64,000 nucleotides of DNA from Litomosoides sigmodontis (lineage: Eukaryota > Nematoda > Chromadorea > Rhabditida > Onchocercidae): the NCBI GenBank assembly GCA_963070105.1, contig OY718806.1, positions 1,394,865-1,458,864 of the forward strand, in the 5' to 3' direction. The notes under the pieces were generated by a model that did no database searches, had not been told where the DNA came from, and saw nothing but the letters and a program-made list of their open reading frames with translations. This document shows positions 34,201-49,226 of the stretch, piece after piece. The stretch's first letter is position 1; each line of letters opens with the position of its first letter. The translations under genes and the position numbers were made by a program.

Positions 34201-37200
34201 TTATTAATAATATATTTTTTTTTTGAAATTCATGTATAATTTTTAGCAGTAACGAAAAATAATGCTGCTGAAGGTGAAATTGCGCGTATGTTTTTTTTTT
34301 AATTTTCAATTTGAAATAAATCAATCAATCAGTCGTCATAATCGTTTGATAAAAAGAAATAGAAATTATTGTTTATTTATTCAGCGATCTCTGATTACAC
34401 AATCCCACTTGTGTATGCAAAAAGAAGAAAAAAAAACGAAATCGTTTTTGAAAATATTGGCATGTTTTTCGGAATGCTATAATTGTGTTGCAGAACATGG
34501 CTTCCTAAATTTGCATTTCCCATTGTAGATTCAATCATCCCATCCGTTTTACATTTTTGATTTTTAAATTATTGAATTGATTGTAAAGCTGTTATTCTTT
34601 GCATTAAAATGACAATAATCGTGTTGCTACGAGTTTGCTTTTTTTTTAAAAAAAAAAGTTTTCCTCTTTTTTTTTTCCAATTCCATCATCTTTTGTGGTC
34701 GGTGTAAAACTTTAGAAAAAGTTCTCATCAGTGTGTGTGTGTTTATTATCTACATTTGAAATTAAAGATTGCATTCGTCAATAATAGTGATTTTGCTTAT
34801 TGAAATTTTGTGAGCTAAACAGGTGTATTGTCTAAGTCAAATTCCATTTGAAAAATGCATTTTAACAATTTACATTTCTATTATCTATTCATTAGTGATA
34901 AAGAGGTTACCGTTTTGTTCTTTTTTCCATCCACTCTCTCTTTCTCTCTCTCGCTTTTTTTGGAAATGATATGACATTTGATTTTTGTTCATTTCAATGT
35001 TCTGTCAACTTTCAGTGTCATGGTTTTAGTTTTCAATCTGGACTTCTTTCACTTTATTTTGCTTTTTAAATTATGACTACTTCCAAGCTGCACGTTTCCT
35101 TCGTTGCAAAATGACTAACTTATCAATTTCTTTTCATTTTTTTTTCTTGCTTTCCGCTTAAAACTGTTCGCTATGCTTAGCTAATTACTGAAACACGAAA
35201 TGTTCCTATTTTAAAATATGACTTAGAAATGACCGATTAAAAAAAGTAAACATTGTGTGAGTGAAGAAAATTTGATATGTTTATCACATGCATTAATTGA
35301 GCATATGTAGAAGCAGAAATGTGGAAATCTTTGGTTGGGAGGAGGAGTGAGGTGTTGCATTATTATCATTTATCAGTTATTAATTATTACAATGAATGAT
35401 TGGATTAATTATTTGTTAGAGAATAACAATTTAATTCGTAATTTGTAAATTCATCAATGAAATCAGTCATATATCTAACTCTGTGAAATGTTCAAAAATT
35501 GAAAATTGTAAAAGTTCATTTATCTTTTCCATGTAAATTATCATTGTTAATATTACCAGTCGAACATTTTCATATAAATCCTACTACGATAATTGTTAGC
35601 AGCAGTAATCGTGATTGATCATTATTATACACTACTTTCTCACTGTTTTTTTTTTTATCATAATCATCATTAATCATCATCAATAAGAATAACAACAATT
35701 TCATCTGCTTCGTTTACGATGGTAATTTTGAATGCTATTTGATTTTCATCTGTAATCTTGCTGTCTATTGGTTTACGCGATTTCATTATCGCAACATTTT
35801 GTTCTACTATTCAATCAAATTTTTAATTAAAAGAAATTTTATTTCGAAATTAAATTTTCGTTCGTCCGATTAAGCTTTTTTTTCCCTATTCACTTCATTC
35901 TTCTTTTTGGTTCCCATAAGAATTCTAAATTTGCGATAACAGCGCATTTCCCTTCTTCCTTTGTTGTACATTCACACACTTTAAGATGATTTAATTCCTT
36001 TTCCTTTTTTTTTTTGAATTTCAATTCAATTTCAGAGCGGTCTTTTCCCCCGAACTACTTTTACTTTAGTCTCCTTCAACTTTCACATCACATAAAATCT
36101 TAATATTCTGTGTAAAAATATTTAATAAAAATGAAGATTAACACATTTCTACTTTTTCCTATTCCTTTCTCTCTCCCTCTCACTCTACCTTTCAAAAAAA
36201 TAAGTAATTGTTGCTGAACTATGCTTGCCTAGAAAGGAATATATTATTGGCTAGAAATTTATAATTAATGTTAATTATGGACTGTGAATTTTTCTAAAAA
36301 TAAGCAAAAGGCTGATATTTGAAATTATTGAAATTCTATCGGTGTATGCAAATTATGATGATTGCAATTGTGAAATCAACAAATGGCAACTATAAAGATG
36401 AAATAATTCAGGTAGCTATCAGTCTATCCGTTGCAATTACAAACTGTAACGAAATAATTAAATTTAGGATGAAATGGAATATCAGAAATTAATGTTAAGT
36501 TTATTTTATTCCGAAATTTTAAATGAACAAAAGGAACGTAAACAGCAATTACCTCTTTCTGCAATAACAATATTTATGCTTTTCCTTTTTTTGAGATACG
36601 TTGTCAATCAACCAAACATTTTAATGACATATTTCTAACGGTAAAGCAACGAAACACTTAGCCAGCACTTAGCTTAGTTTAGCTTAGCCTAGTTTAGCTT
36701 AGTTTAGTTTAGCTTTCTACACGTCAATCCATTAGCACATCGTTAAATTACTGTTGTTATTGATTTAAGAATGAAAATCATCGATTATAGAAATATGCGA
36801 ATATTTATAGTTTGTTTAATGATGATAAAAATTCATGGAACATAAACGACTTTTGATGTACGATCGTTGTTGACATATTTGCATTCATTATTATGATATG
36901 AATGATACTTTATCAGTACCTTATTATGTCTGATATGATTACTTAGTACTGACGGATTGCATTTATATACAATAAAATCTAATGGTCTCTAGAAGTACAG
37001 TGCAGTCTTTACAATCAATGATAATTTAGAATTGAGCGAACTCACATTTGAACTAAATTTAAAAGCTTATTCACATTGAATGAAAAAGTGAACAAAAACG
37101 AAGGTACACTTATCATTACCAATGATAGTACTGTTCATTTAAATTATGTTCATTCTTTTAGCTGCTTTTATCATCAATATTTTACTCAATAGATAACAAT

Positions 37201-38101
37201 AAAACTTAGGTTATATTTTTAGAATAGAAAATAATCAAAAAATTTACAAATGCTATTGAAGCGTTGCTTTATCATTTACAATTGTCAGTTTGAAAAGTAG
37301 CTTATCACAGGTGACAGTCACAGGTAAGAAGCAATTGGAAGGCAATGTTTGTCAATAACAAAAAACAAGCTAGCGTTGATTGATCACTTATCAAACACTT
37401 GCAATATTAAGTGACGAAAACGACGTGTCAATGTAATAAAATAATCAATGAATATATTTATAGTATTACACAATTTAATTATTTAAAATTTTTATTTAAA
37501 TATAAAATTTCCTTACGCACTCGTTTTGTTACATACATATTTGTCCATGCCAAGTCAAAAAAAAAAGGCACGGAAGTGAAGTGAAAATAGAATCGATTGA
37601 GCGAGAGAAAAATTTAAGACACAAAATGACTGCTTATGACGTCATTCAGTTTCAAAAATGTAAACAATCGAAATCTTCAAATTTTAAGTTAAGTACGAAA
37701 TGAATTCGATCATATAAATAATGATTTTAGATATGTCCGTTTAAAAGTAATGAAAATCTGACTCTTCTTCCTACTATATGCATGCATATGATATTTTGAT
37801 ATTAAAATTTTAACTTTCTATTATTAAAGCAGTTGCGTCTATTTGCTGCCGCTGCTGCTACTACTGCTGCTGCTGCTACTGCTGTTGCTATGTGCTACTT
37901 ACTTAGTGCTACTGCGCATTTAAATGTTTGAGTTATGTGGTTGAAATTTATTGACTTTTGTTAATGTTTGAGCAGATGGCAAATGGATGATTGTTAAATG
38001 GTTTTTGTTTGTGATTTGATTTATTTTTAAATGCGATGGAAAAAAAAATTTTTTTATTCTGTTGCTTTTTTTTTCTTTTTGGCCTTTTCTCTTTTTAAAC
38101 G
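31276..38101. other. syndapin 3' region and AT-rich intergenic DNA
   Basis: Candidate poly-A signals AATAAA lie at 31737-31742 and near 32335. Beyond them no gene is recognised. Simple-sequence features: poly-A (33758-33778), pentamer repeat 36668-36712 and a CTG/CTA patch (about 37848-37893). Frames on both strands are Phe/Lys/Ser-rich without homology. Confidence 0.55.
36668..36712. repeat. nine-unit YYTAG pentamer repeat
   Basis: Nine consecutive 5-bp units, each CTTAG, TTTAG or CCTAG. It resembles but is not the nematode telomere hexamer TTAGGC, because the period is five and GG is absent. Confidence 0.85.
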
Positions 38102-40098
<1,997 letters not shown>

Positions 40099-42494
40099 AT
40101 GAAATTCTTACTGATAACTGCAAATGTTGGATCGTTGTTTGAAGAGGCTAGTTACTATTTTACGCATTGTTCCTCTTTTTTTTTTTTTTTGAAATTATTC
40201 AACGGTATTTTCATTTCCTATGTTTTTTTTTTCATTTTGCAAAATTGTGTCAGTTTTTAGGAAAATAAAGTAGCCCAATTATATTGTACATTTTCAGTCA
40301 TCCAGGATACATGACGTTTGGTTGGCAACTTTCACGCAAGTAAGTGTTCTTTTTCTTGCAAATTTTGAAAAGAAGGAGGTGTAAAGTTTGAAAAAATTTA
40401 GAAGAAAGGAAGAGAGATCATTGTGTTATCGTGTAGGTTCTTTTTTTTTTAAAAAAATAATTTTACAAATGAAAGAAAAAAAGTTGATGAAAATGTGGTC
40501 CAAAATCAACTGGTGAAGTGAAATTTTTCATTGTTTAAAAATCGTCGCGTTGCAAAATTTGATGTGAAATTTGTTCCTGATCATCTTTTGCTTTAAATTT
40601 CATTTTATTTGATCGAGTTAAAAGTTTAGAATTTAAAATTTATTTCTCATAAATTTATTATTCTCATCGATTTTAGTGCCTTAAACCATAAATAAATCTG
40701 CTCTTCACAACGAAGAAAAATATTGGATAATTAAGCTAAACTCGTATTAAATAATTAAATTTCGAAAAAAAAAGTGTGCGTGTATATGTATAATGTTACG
40801 TATGATGACAGAAGACGTGAGACAGGTAATTACGAATCACAGCAGAATAATTGATTGGAAGAATTTTTGGCTTTTGAAGCGTGAAAATGTTATATTTAGA
40901 ATGTTTTGAAATGGAAAATTAATTCTTCCAATATCGTTAATTCATTTTCTGCTTGAATCCATTCAATTTTTTTTTAAAAAAAATGAAATTTCTGTTAGAA
41001 CGAAATCGTATTTGTTTATTTATGGCAAATTGCAATTTATAATAATTGTAATTTGCAAAATGGACGATAAACATTGCAAAAGATTGCAGCAAATATAAGC
41101 AATTATTGGAAAACTAGAGAAAAAAAAAGTGGAAATTGCGACGAGGAGCAATGATTGTAGTGAGCTTGTCATTTTTGTTAAAATTATCATAAAAAAATGT
41201 GAAGTTTGATTTTTGTGTAATATGAACTTTGCAGGTTGTGAAGGAAAGTGATGCACAGTTTATTGCCGTACATATGCAAGAAGTTGGTGGAAAAAATTCT
41301 GAAGGATGTGTTGGTCAGGTACCAGCATTTCTGGATCGTGTAGCAGCTAGCATGCATGAAATTGGCTACTCAACCGGTCGTGCTTATCTGGATCTTGAAG
41401 TTCATTTACCTGATAGTTACAACGTATCCATTTTCCTTTTCTTTCTCTTTTGTTTTCTTCTTCGTTGAATTAATGTAGGTATTTCCTCATTTATATAACA
41501 TATTAAATTTTTATGATTGTGTATTTTCTCGCTTCTCTTTTGTGTTTTAAAATTTTCAAAATTGTTGGAGCATTTTTCATTCATTGAACAATAAAAAAAA
41601 TTATTGTGTCTTTTCATTTTTTTTAGTCATTTTTTTTTGTAAAATATTTTGGAAAAAATTATTGTGCTAATAAATGCGCAATTATTTTCAGGCTCTTGGC
41701 TCAATATTTTTCATCAATGATATAACATTACCACGAATACAGCAGTATGATTTTATAGCGAAACAATTTGTTAAATTGGAAAAAGTTTTCGAGTCATACG
41801 ATCATGGCTTACTGAAATGTCGAATGTTGCGTAAAGCTAAATTTCCGAAAGATTTTTGGCCAACTGTTAAATGGAGCAGAAAAGGATATATGCATTGTCG
41901 ATTTTGCATAGATCAAACGTCGCTCATTTATTTCCCTATATAATTTCTAAAATTTTTTTTTCCTTTTTTTTCTTTTTAACTAAAATTCAATGTGTATATT
42001 TTCAGATGAGATTGTAACTTTCAAATTTTCAAAATCACTTCACTATAAATATTTAGATTTATATTTAGAATTATTGATTTAATGTTGAAAAAAAAAAATT
42101 ATTCAGCGAACATTTCATACGATAAGTTCATTAGTAGGAAGAAAGGCATTTTTATTTTTTGCAAAAATTTCCACAAATTTACATCGCTACATTGAAATAG
42201 CATGAACGTTTTAGTGTGTTCGATTTTGTCAACGTACATCTGTTCCATGATGAATCGAACATTGCCCTCATACATGAGGTTTGATTTCATTTGCTTAACC
42301 TAGCTGAAAGTGTAATTTTTGAACGAGGGAAAGAGCTGATCATATCCAATTATTATTTTATCATTGGGAAAAGATTCTTGTTGTCCATTCACTCATAAAA
42401 TAGACTTCAAAAAAAACGGCTGGTATTTCAGGTTTACCTTTCTCTTATGAAAATAGTTTCACTACCAATAATTTTCATATGACTAAATAAAAAA

Positions 42495-42541
<47 letters not shown>

Positions 42542-44667
42542 ATATATATATATATATGTTGTGTTAAATGTGAAACTTATATTGAACTTTCTCCATCTCA
42601 TCCATTTCTTTTTTTCGATAGGATTGGGAAAAAAAAGAAGGAAAAAAGTGCATGAATTTATTATTGTTTTTTTTGTAAGTGTTGAAAAGTTTGTTACTTT
42701 TTTTTTTGTTTTGCAGAATCCTTCACTTTATAGTGAAAATCGAAAACGTGCGCTAAATTTTGTTTTGAAAGAATTGAAACGGGTAAATGAAGACGAAAAA
42801 TATTCATATCCACTTTTCTTATTTGGTGATTTGAATTTTCGACTGGATTTGCAATCATTTTTGAATGTATGGTTTATTTTTAGTGCATAATATTTTGGGA
42901 AGGTGAGAAGGTTGAGAGAGCGCATTGTTTGAAGTTCAATTTTGGATAATCCATTTTCGTTGCAATATTTTATGATGATTTTTTATGAAAATTTTAGTAT
43001 GAAATTATTTCTTAATTTCATTCACAGTATGTGAAATAACATGATTATCAATTTAATATTTTGTGAAAATTTTGCAACCAAAACATTGCACAGCACTGCT
43101 TTTTTTTTTTCTCGTACAATTTCGATTTAGCTGTAAAATTTGACAATTCGTAGGATTTCATGTCATTGAGGAAGGAAATCATTTCCACTACGAATAATGT
43201 GATACGTAGAATTTTTGGCAGAAAGAAAAAGCCACCGCTTATCCTGAAATTTTCATTCTAGCGCATAACGGATGATACAGATCTACGAGAGGATTCAACA
43301 GAATCAACTCAATCAAGCGTTTACAGTACTGATGGATGTGGTGATCTATTAACCGCTAGTTCTCCACATACTAATGAGCTTAAGCCATTGGGAGAATTTA
43401 GACGAACTGTATCAGCAATTGAATTCCGACGATCACCTGATAATTCTACTAGTGACATTCCAACCAGGTCAGTGGATGGCTGCAATTTGTTTCTATTGCA
43501 ATTTACACCGTAACAATTGCATTATATAAAACCATAGATATTAATATTATAGTTTTACAAATTTCATAATTGATGAACAAATCATGCTTTATTATTATTA
43601 TTTTTTTTAGGTAGTTGTAATTTAACTGTAATATATCCAAGCTTATTAATATCTTATGCTTAAAATTCTGATTAATATTTCTCATTAATATTTCCTGATT
43701 AACACTTTCTGAAATTCTGATCAATATTTCGTTTCATTTTCAAGTGAAGTCGATACTACACGGTGCAATGAGTACCAGCTTTTATGAAGACAACTGGAAT
43801 TTAGAGTTTTATAATTAAACAAACTATCACTAGGTTGTTAATTTAGCTGCGTACTTCGAATTGAAAAGAAACTCTTCGATTATTTCAACCACAAGCGATT
43901 GTTAAATGAATGGCAAGGTTATTTGGAAGATGATCGAGAAGTACATAATTTCCCATGCTTACGTGAACTTAGCATCAATTTTCCGCCTACGTACGTTCGT
44001 TCAATCCTTATGTTAAATTCCTTTCAAATTGTTCATCTTTTGTTTTCGGATATTTTACTAAACATTTTTTGTTTTACTCTTTCAAAAAGGAAACTTTATA
44101 AGAGTAGTGGAGCTTACGTGATGAAAATTACCGCAATACTAGCGTAATTCATAGAATTCACATGATCTGGTACCACACGGTACTCTTGCTAACGTATAAA
44201 CGGATCTAGATGACTCGCTGAGATCTAACAATATGTAATTGTTGACGTTGTTGAAAACATTTCATTTCCACACTTTTTTGTTCTTTTAGATATCCGTGGA
44301 GTGAAAATCCGGATGAATCGGAGTCATTGATGAAGACACGTGCACCAGCGTGGTGTGATCGTGTGCTAATGAATGCACAAGCCATTGAAATGGTTAAACG
44401 TGATAAATTTGCCAAATATGATAGTTTTGGGAAGGATGTATGCATGGGCGATCATAAGGTTCATTTATCATTCAGTTAATCTAAAAAATTTTTTGAATTT
44501 ACCAAATTCGAATTTAACCTTTTTTGATAGTTTATTTGAACAAATAAGAAAATTTCAACTCTCGCTTTGGAAATTTTCCTATGAAATTAAAAAAGATTTT
44601 TGTTAGAATTATAAATGCTACTTTAATATTGCAGCCAGTGATGCTATCATTCAGTATGATTCCATGA
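40099..44667 (+). CDS. INPP5A: type I inositol 1,4,5-trisphosphate 5-phosphatase
   Basis: Removes the 5-phosphate of soluble Ins(1,4,5)P3 and InsP4, ending calcium release signals. Exons: 40099-40146, 40298-40339, 41235-41423, 41692-41918, 42215-42278, 42717-42866, 43154-43198 (tentative), 43262-43467, 43847-43990, 44290-44458, 44635-44667; 438 residues. Type I matches: MKFLLITANVGSLFEE, VHMQEVGGKN (metal-binding Glu), ALGSIFFIND, KWSRKGYMHCRFCIDQT, VFDFVNVHLFHDESN, FLFGDLNFRLD, LRIEKKLFDYF, PAWCDRVLM and CMGDHKPV. These cover the 5-phosphatase signature motifs, so activity is expected. Odd points: a GC donor after exon 1, a weak donor AC|GTCGCT at 41919, an uncertain 63-bp segment 43199-43261, a Ser/Thr/Asp-rich insert of about 69 residues (43262-43467), and an end at ...LSFSMIP without the family's CaaX tail. 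Confidence 0.92.
40147..40297 (+). other. GC-AG intron in INPP5A
   Basis: Exon 1 ends ...GSLFEE (GAA GAG) followed by GCTAGT; exon 2 (SSRIHDVWLATFTQ) follows CATTTTCAG. Joined in phase 0 the peptide aligns with the family's FDD(x)7WLxxFxQVV segment with no gap. The GT at 40151 would shift the frame into an early stop, and the GT within exon 1 breaks the phase of exon 3. Confidence 0.75.
42492..42543. repeat. (TAAA)n tetranucleotide array in an INPP5A intron
   Basis: About 13 AAAT/TAAA units followed by a short TA run, between INPP5A exons 5 and 6. Confidence 0.95.
43199..43261 (+). other. 63-bp in-frame intron or retained exon segment in INPP5A
   Basis: The segment begins GTGATA, ends TTCTAG, is a multiple of three and is in phase 0, so removing it preserves the frame. 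Read as protein it begins VIRRIFGRKKKPP, resembling the family's VVKLIF region, and ends in an in-frame TAG. Excision is needed for a full-length protein, but it would delete a family-like motif. Confidence 0.5.
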
Positions 44668-44676
44668 ACACAGTGT

Positions 44677-44707
<31 letters not shown>

Positions 44708-47700
44708 CAGGCAGTCATTATGGATCATCATAATTATCATCTCTCTGTACGCTTTTTTATTTCTGATATTTAAAAGTTGCAGAAATTACTCCACTGTTTT
44801 TTTCGCTACGTAAACAATTAATTATGCGATTTGAATGATAATCATTCCTGTGAAAAATTTTTTCCATTATTTCTTCTTGCTAGTTGAGCTCAACTCAACA
44901 TGAAATGAGCATTTTAAAAATTTTTTTTAACATTTTTCTAATTTGAACTACTAAAATTCTAAATTCTAAAAAAAATATCATTCGAAATGTTTTTGTTTAT
45001 GAATATATTATCTAATAGTTGAATAATAATTGCTATCAGTTTTTTATTTTCTTATTTTTTATACAGCTATGTAGCAATCATTGATTATCGCTAAAGTAAA
45101 CAACACATTCACGTCCTGATTATTCATTCATTCATTATTTTTCATATTTTCCACATTGCTTGTTTATTTCCAATTTGTCAAGTAAGTAGAACAAACGTTG
45201 TAGCAATAATTATTATTTAGGAGGTAGGAATGCTATTGATGTTAGTTACGGTATTCAAAGTATGGTATGGTATACTTTTGTTTTTTGTATTATTAACATT
45301 TTTCATTCTAATCGAATTACTATTATTATTATTATTATTCTCTTTCGAGTGCAGCATTAATTTTAATTCCACCACAACTATTATACTATTATTGGTCATT
45401 TATGTCTTTCTGATAAACTGTACATTTTATTGATATTGATATCAAAATGAAATCGCTTGTTTTGATAATTACGAGCAACAAATCATTCATTTCTGTAGGG
45501 CTTAAATATGTAAACGAATTGCAATAAACAAATTACTTGAACTTCATTACTTAAAATACATGCATATTTAATCAATTATAGAGGGCGATATTGTAATACT
45601 CAAATATTAACGGTGAAAAAAAGAAAGGAAAAAAAGAAGAGGGGGGGGGGGGAGAGAGGGTGGGGAAGGGAGAAGAAAAAAGCAGTGGCTCTCTTCTCTG
45701 GAGGTTAGCGAGAAGAATTTTTTTGTATATATATATTTTTTTTTTGAAATGAATTTGCATGCAAATTAATTAAGCAGTGCTAGTTTTTCGTTCCTTTTTC
45801 TGTTTGTCGTTCTCTCCCTTTTTCTATCCTCCCCTCTCTCTTCTCTCCCCTTATTTCTCTCTGTCCCTCTCCATATTCACACTAGTTTTGTGAAACAACA
45901 GCAAAAAAAAGTAAGACTGAAGCAAATTTTAACAACATTATTGAATCAATTAATTGATTCTTCCTTTCTTCATTTCGAATTCCCGGAGATGGGTATTTTT
46001 ATGTAAGAATTTCAACGCCCATTCCACTGTCAGTGTAATTTTTGTTTAGGAAAAATTCCGTTAGAGAAATTGCATGATAAAATAAACACTAGCAAAAATA
46101 AAACTGCAATAATTTTCATGACTGGAAAAAAGAAAGATTTTTTTTTTTACACAATTAAATTTTCCCAGTTAATTAATTTTATAATTGAGCAATCGAATAA
46201 TGGAATATTTTGGAAAAATTTTTAGCTATCGTAGCAATCAACAAATGTAAAATTTCCTCTTGCTACATGAAATTTTATCACACGTAAATAAAAAATGCAC
46301 GTGCATACATTAAAGAAAAATGATTGATAAAATTGGTTTTTTTTTCTTTAAAATTTCATGCTAAATCGATTATATACGTTAAACATTCGTTGTGCACATT
46401 ATCATCATTTTTTTTTTGCACTGAAATACTTGCAAATAGAGTTAATTTAAGTCATAAGCCGGATTTTCTCATCCATCCTTTCATTCCAAAAAAAAAATTG
46501 AAAAATTAAATTTTAAAAATGAAATTTAGTGATTGTTCAGAACGAGAAGTTTTCATTTGCTACCAACTCTCACCTCCCTTCCTTCCTTCCTTCGTCTCTT
46601 TTATTTTTTTTTTTGCTTCATCCTTCACACCTTTTCGTTTTTTTTTTATTTTTTTTTTATCGTTTTGACACATTCATCATCATCTCGTCAGCATTCAAAA
46701 ACTAACTACGAATTCCTAATCAACAATTTCCACTGATTAACGATTAACGGTTGGTTCGCCAACCTTTTTGATATGTGAGAACCGGAAATTGTTGAAAAAA
46801 AAACAAAGAAAAAAAAAACGGGGAAAAAAAAACATCGTACTCACGGCAGTGTACACTTCTACAATAGAATGAAATGTCTTTAACGTGCTTACTCACACGC
46901 ACTGTTTAATTGTTTCAATCGGTTAATTGATGAGTGAATGAAACGAGAAGAAAAAAGAAATAAACAACAGATGATTTTACATATATTTGATATTTGGAAT
47001 TAATTTAAAATACATAATGAAACAGTAAGCAATATAGAAATCATTGTTACAAAAAAGACCAAAATTCATCATATCTACCTTAATTTTAAAGGATAATTTT
47101 AAACAGGTGAATTTTTAAGAACGCATTAAAATTTTTTCCTTCCTTTTGCTTTTCAATTTTTTTTCTTTTATTATTTCAAAAAAAAAACAGTACTAGTAGC
47201 AAATATTAGAATTGCAATTTTGCTCTCTGTCTTGTTTTTTTTTTTGCTCAAATTTTTAAATTAATTCCAAATTTACACCTCTTAATTGTTAACCATATTC
47301 CACGCTATGCTAATGATATTTGAATGTTTGAAAATGAAAAATTAGAGAGAGAAAGGAGAGAGGTAGTGATTGTTCTCGTTTAAAAAATATAATTGTTACA
47401 AGGAAGAATTTATAATACCATATAAGGAACAATAATCATCTGGCATCTTCTGCATTCAAGCTAAAATAAAAGGACAACACCATATGTGAAGCGTATCAAA
47501 AAGTGTTTCCGCCTGAAATTTCCGTTGACCATTCACCACGTGTCACTTATTCATCTACCTATTTTGCATATTTTTGATTTATATTATCAGTTATCATCAT
47601 CATCATCATCATCATCATATACATGTACGTTTTTTTTTCATCCCTCTTATTCTTCTTTTTTCCTCTTCCTCCTCCACCACTCTCTTTCTTGTCAACCATT

Positions 47701-49226
47701 GTTCAATTGATGCCAAATGTATCATTCATTTATCACAATCAACGGTCATTTCTTACTAATTCAAACTATAATTTTTCCTTTCCTCTCTCTCTCTCTCTCT
47801 TCTTGTTCTTATTCAACCTTTTTATCTCGTCAACTATCATCAATCATCCTAATTTTGTCAGTTGAAATATTTCATAGCATGAATAAATGAATACATTTCC
47901 AAAATTTTAACATTCCATCAAAAAAAATTTTTCTACAACAAGGTGTGAGCATTTTCACGACGCTATTAACTTGTATGTGCACTTCTAAGCACTTTAAAAT
48001 TTACTCATGTATTTTGATAATTTTAAGCAATTTTTTTCTTGAAATTATTTTTATTGTAAATTGTTTCATTAAAACTCAAAAATTGGGGAAAAAAATAGTA
48101 AAATAAGAAAAAAAAATGAATAATTCGCAAAGTTTTATGGCAGCATCATTACTTACGAACATGCTAATTTTTCCAAGAATGACTAGTCTATTTCGAAAAG
48201 TTGCTTTTTTCCAAAAAAAAAGAAAAGAGAAATTTGATATCAATTTTTAGCATCAGAAAAGTTTACCAGACTCTTTTAATTTCGCTGCCTGATGGTAATG
48301 CTAGAATTTTATTGAGAACAAAGGAATCGCTTCTGGTCCAATTTATCATTTGATCAAAAATTTTGACAAAGAGAATTGAGCAAAATATTAATTGGTGTGG
48401 AAAAGGATAATTTGCATATGGTCAAATGTTAAATGATATATTGTGAATTGTGATGAAATTATAAATCTGTGCGCAGACAGTTCATCTTTTGTCCACTTCC
48501 AAATTGATCAACATTGATGGAAATGTGTTAGAATTATTGCAGTCTAATTTCATTTTATTGAGAGATTAAATTAGCAAATTGATAAAAATTCGTAGATATT
48601 ATTAGCTAAATTTGAAGGAAAAAAATTCAATTTCTCATAAAAATTGCTAGCATAATTTTTAACGATTAGTCATTTCAAACGGTAAAAAATTCAATTATTT
48701 ATATGAAATTTCACTTAACATAGAGTACTAAATTACTAAATTCATGAAAAATCGGTGAAATTTTAACAAAGCATGTTTTAAGTTTCCCGTTTTTTTCAAT
48801 TATCATTTTTCTTCAAAGAAATAATTGTCTCTTAATTTATAAAGTGTATGCAAAGTTTCATCCATTGGAGGGAGGGAGGGAGAGAGAAAGAGAGAGAGGG
48901 AGATAGGGACATTTTTCAGTGATATCTTTTCTCATTCGAAATGATATTGGAAACAAAAAAAGTAAGGTTAATAATATGTGCCAGTGGTAGTGATAATTTT
49001 CAATCAATTGCAAAACGAAATACTTTTAAAAGAAAAGGTAACAAAATCACTTTGGAATTTAAAATGATTAATGAAATTTCAAAAAAAGAAAGATTTATAA
49101 CAATCATAAAAAAAACGTGCGTAAACGTGACAGCAAAAAAATACATTTTCCTTTCTATTGAATTTACCAATGAATAAAGAAAGTGATAAACAACGAATCA
49201 CTAACGGTATGATAATAATATATTAG
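44668..49226. other. INPP5A 3' region and AT-rich intergenic DNA
   Basis: (TA)n near 44678-44706; a candidate poly-A signal AATAAA at 45523-45528; a G-rich run at about 45641-45653; CT and poly-T tracts; a CAT run near 47594-47618; GGA/GA repeats at 48867-48903. No homologous coding exon was seen. Confidence 0.5.

Noticed and set aside
36668..36712. Interstitial telomere repeat
   Set aside because: Period five and no TTAGGC hexamers.
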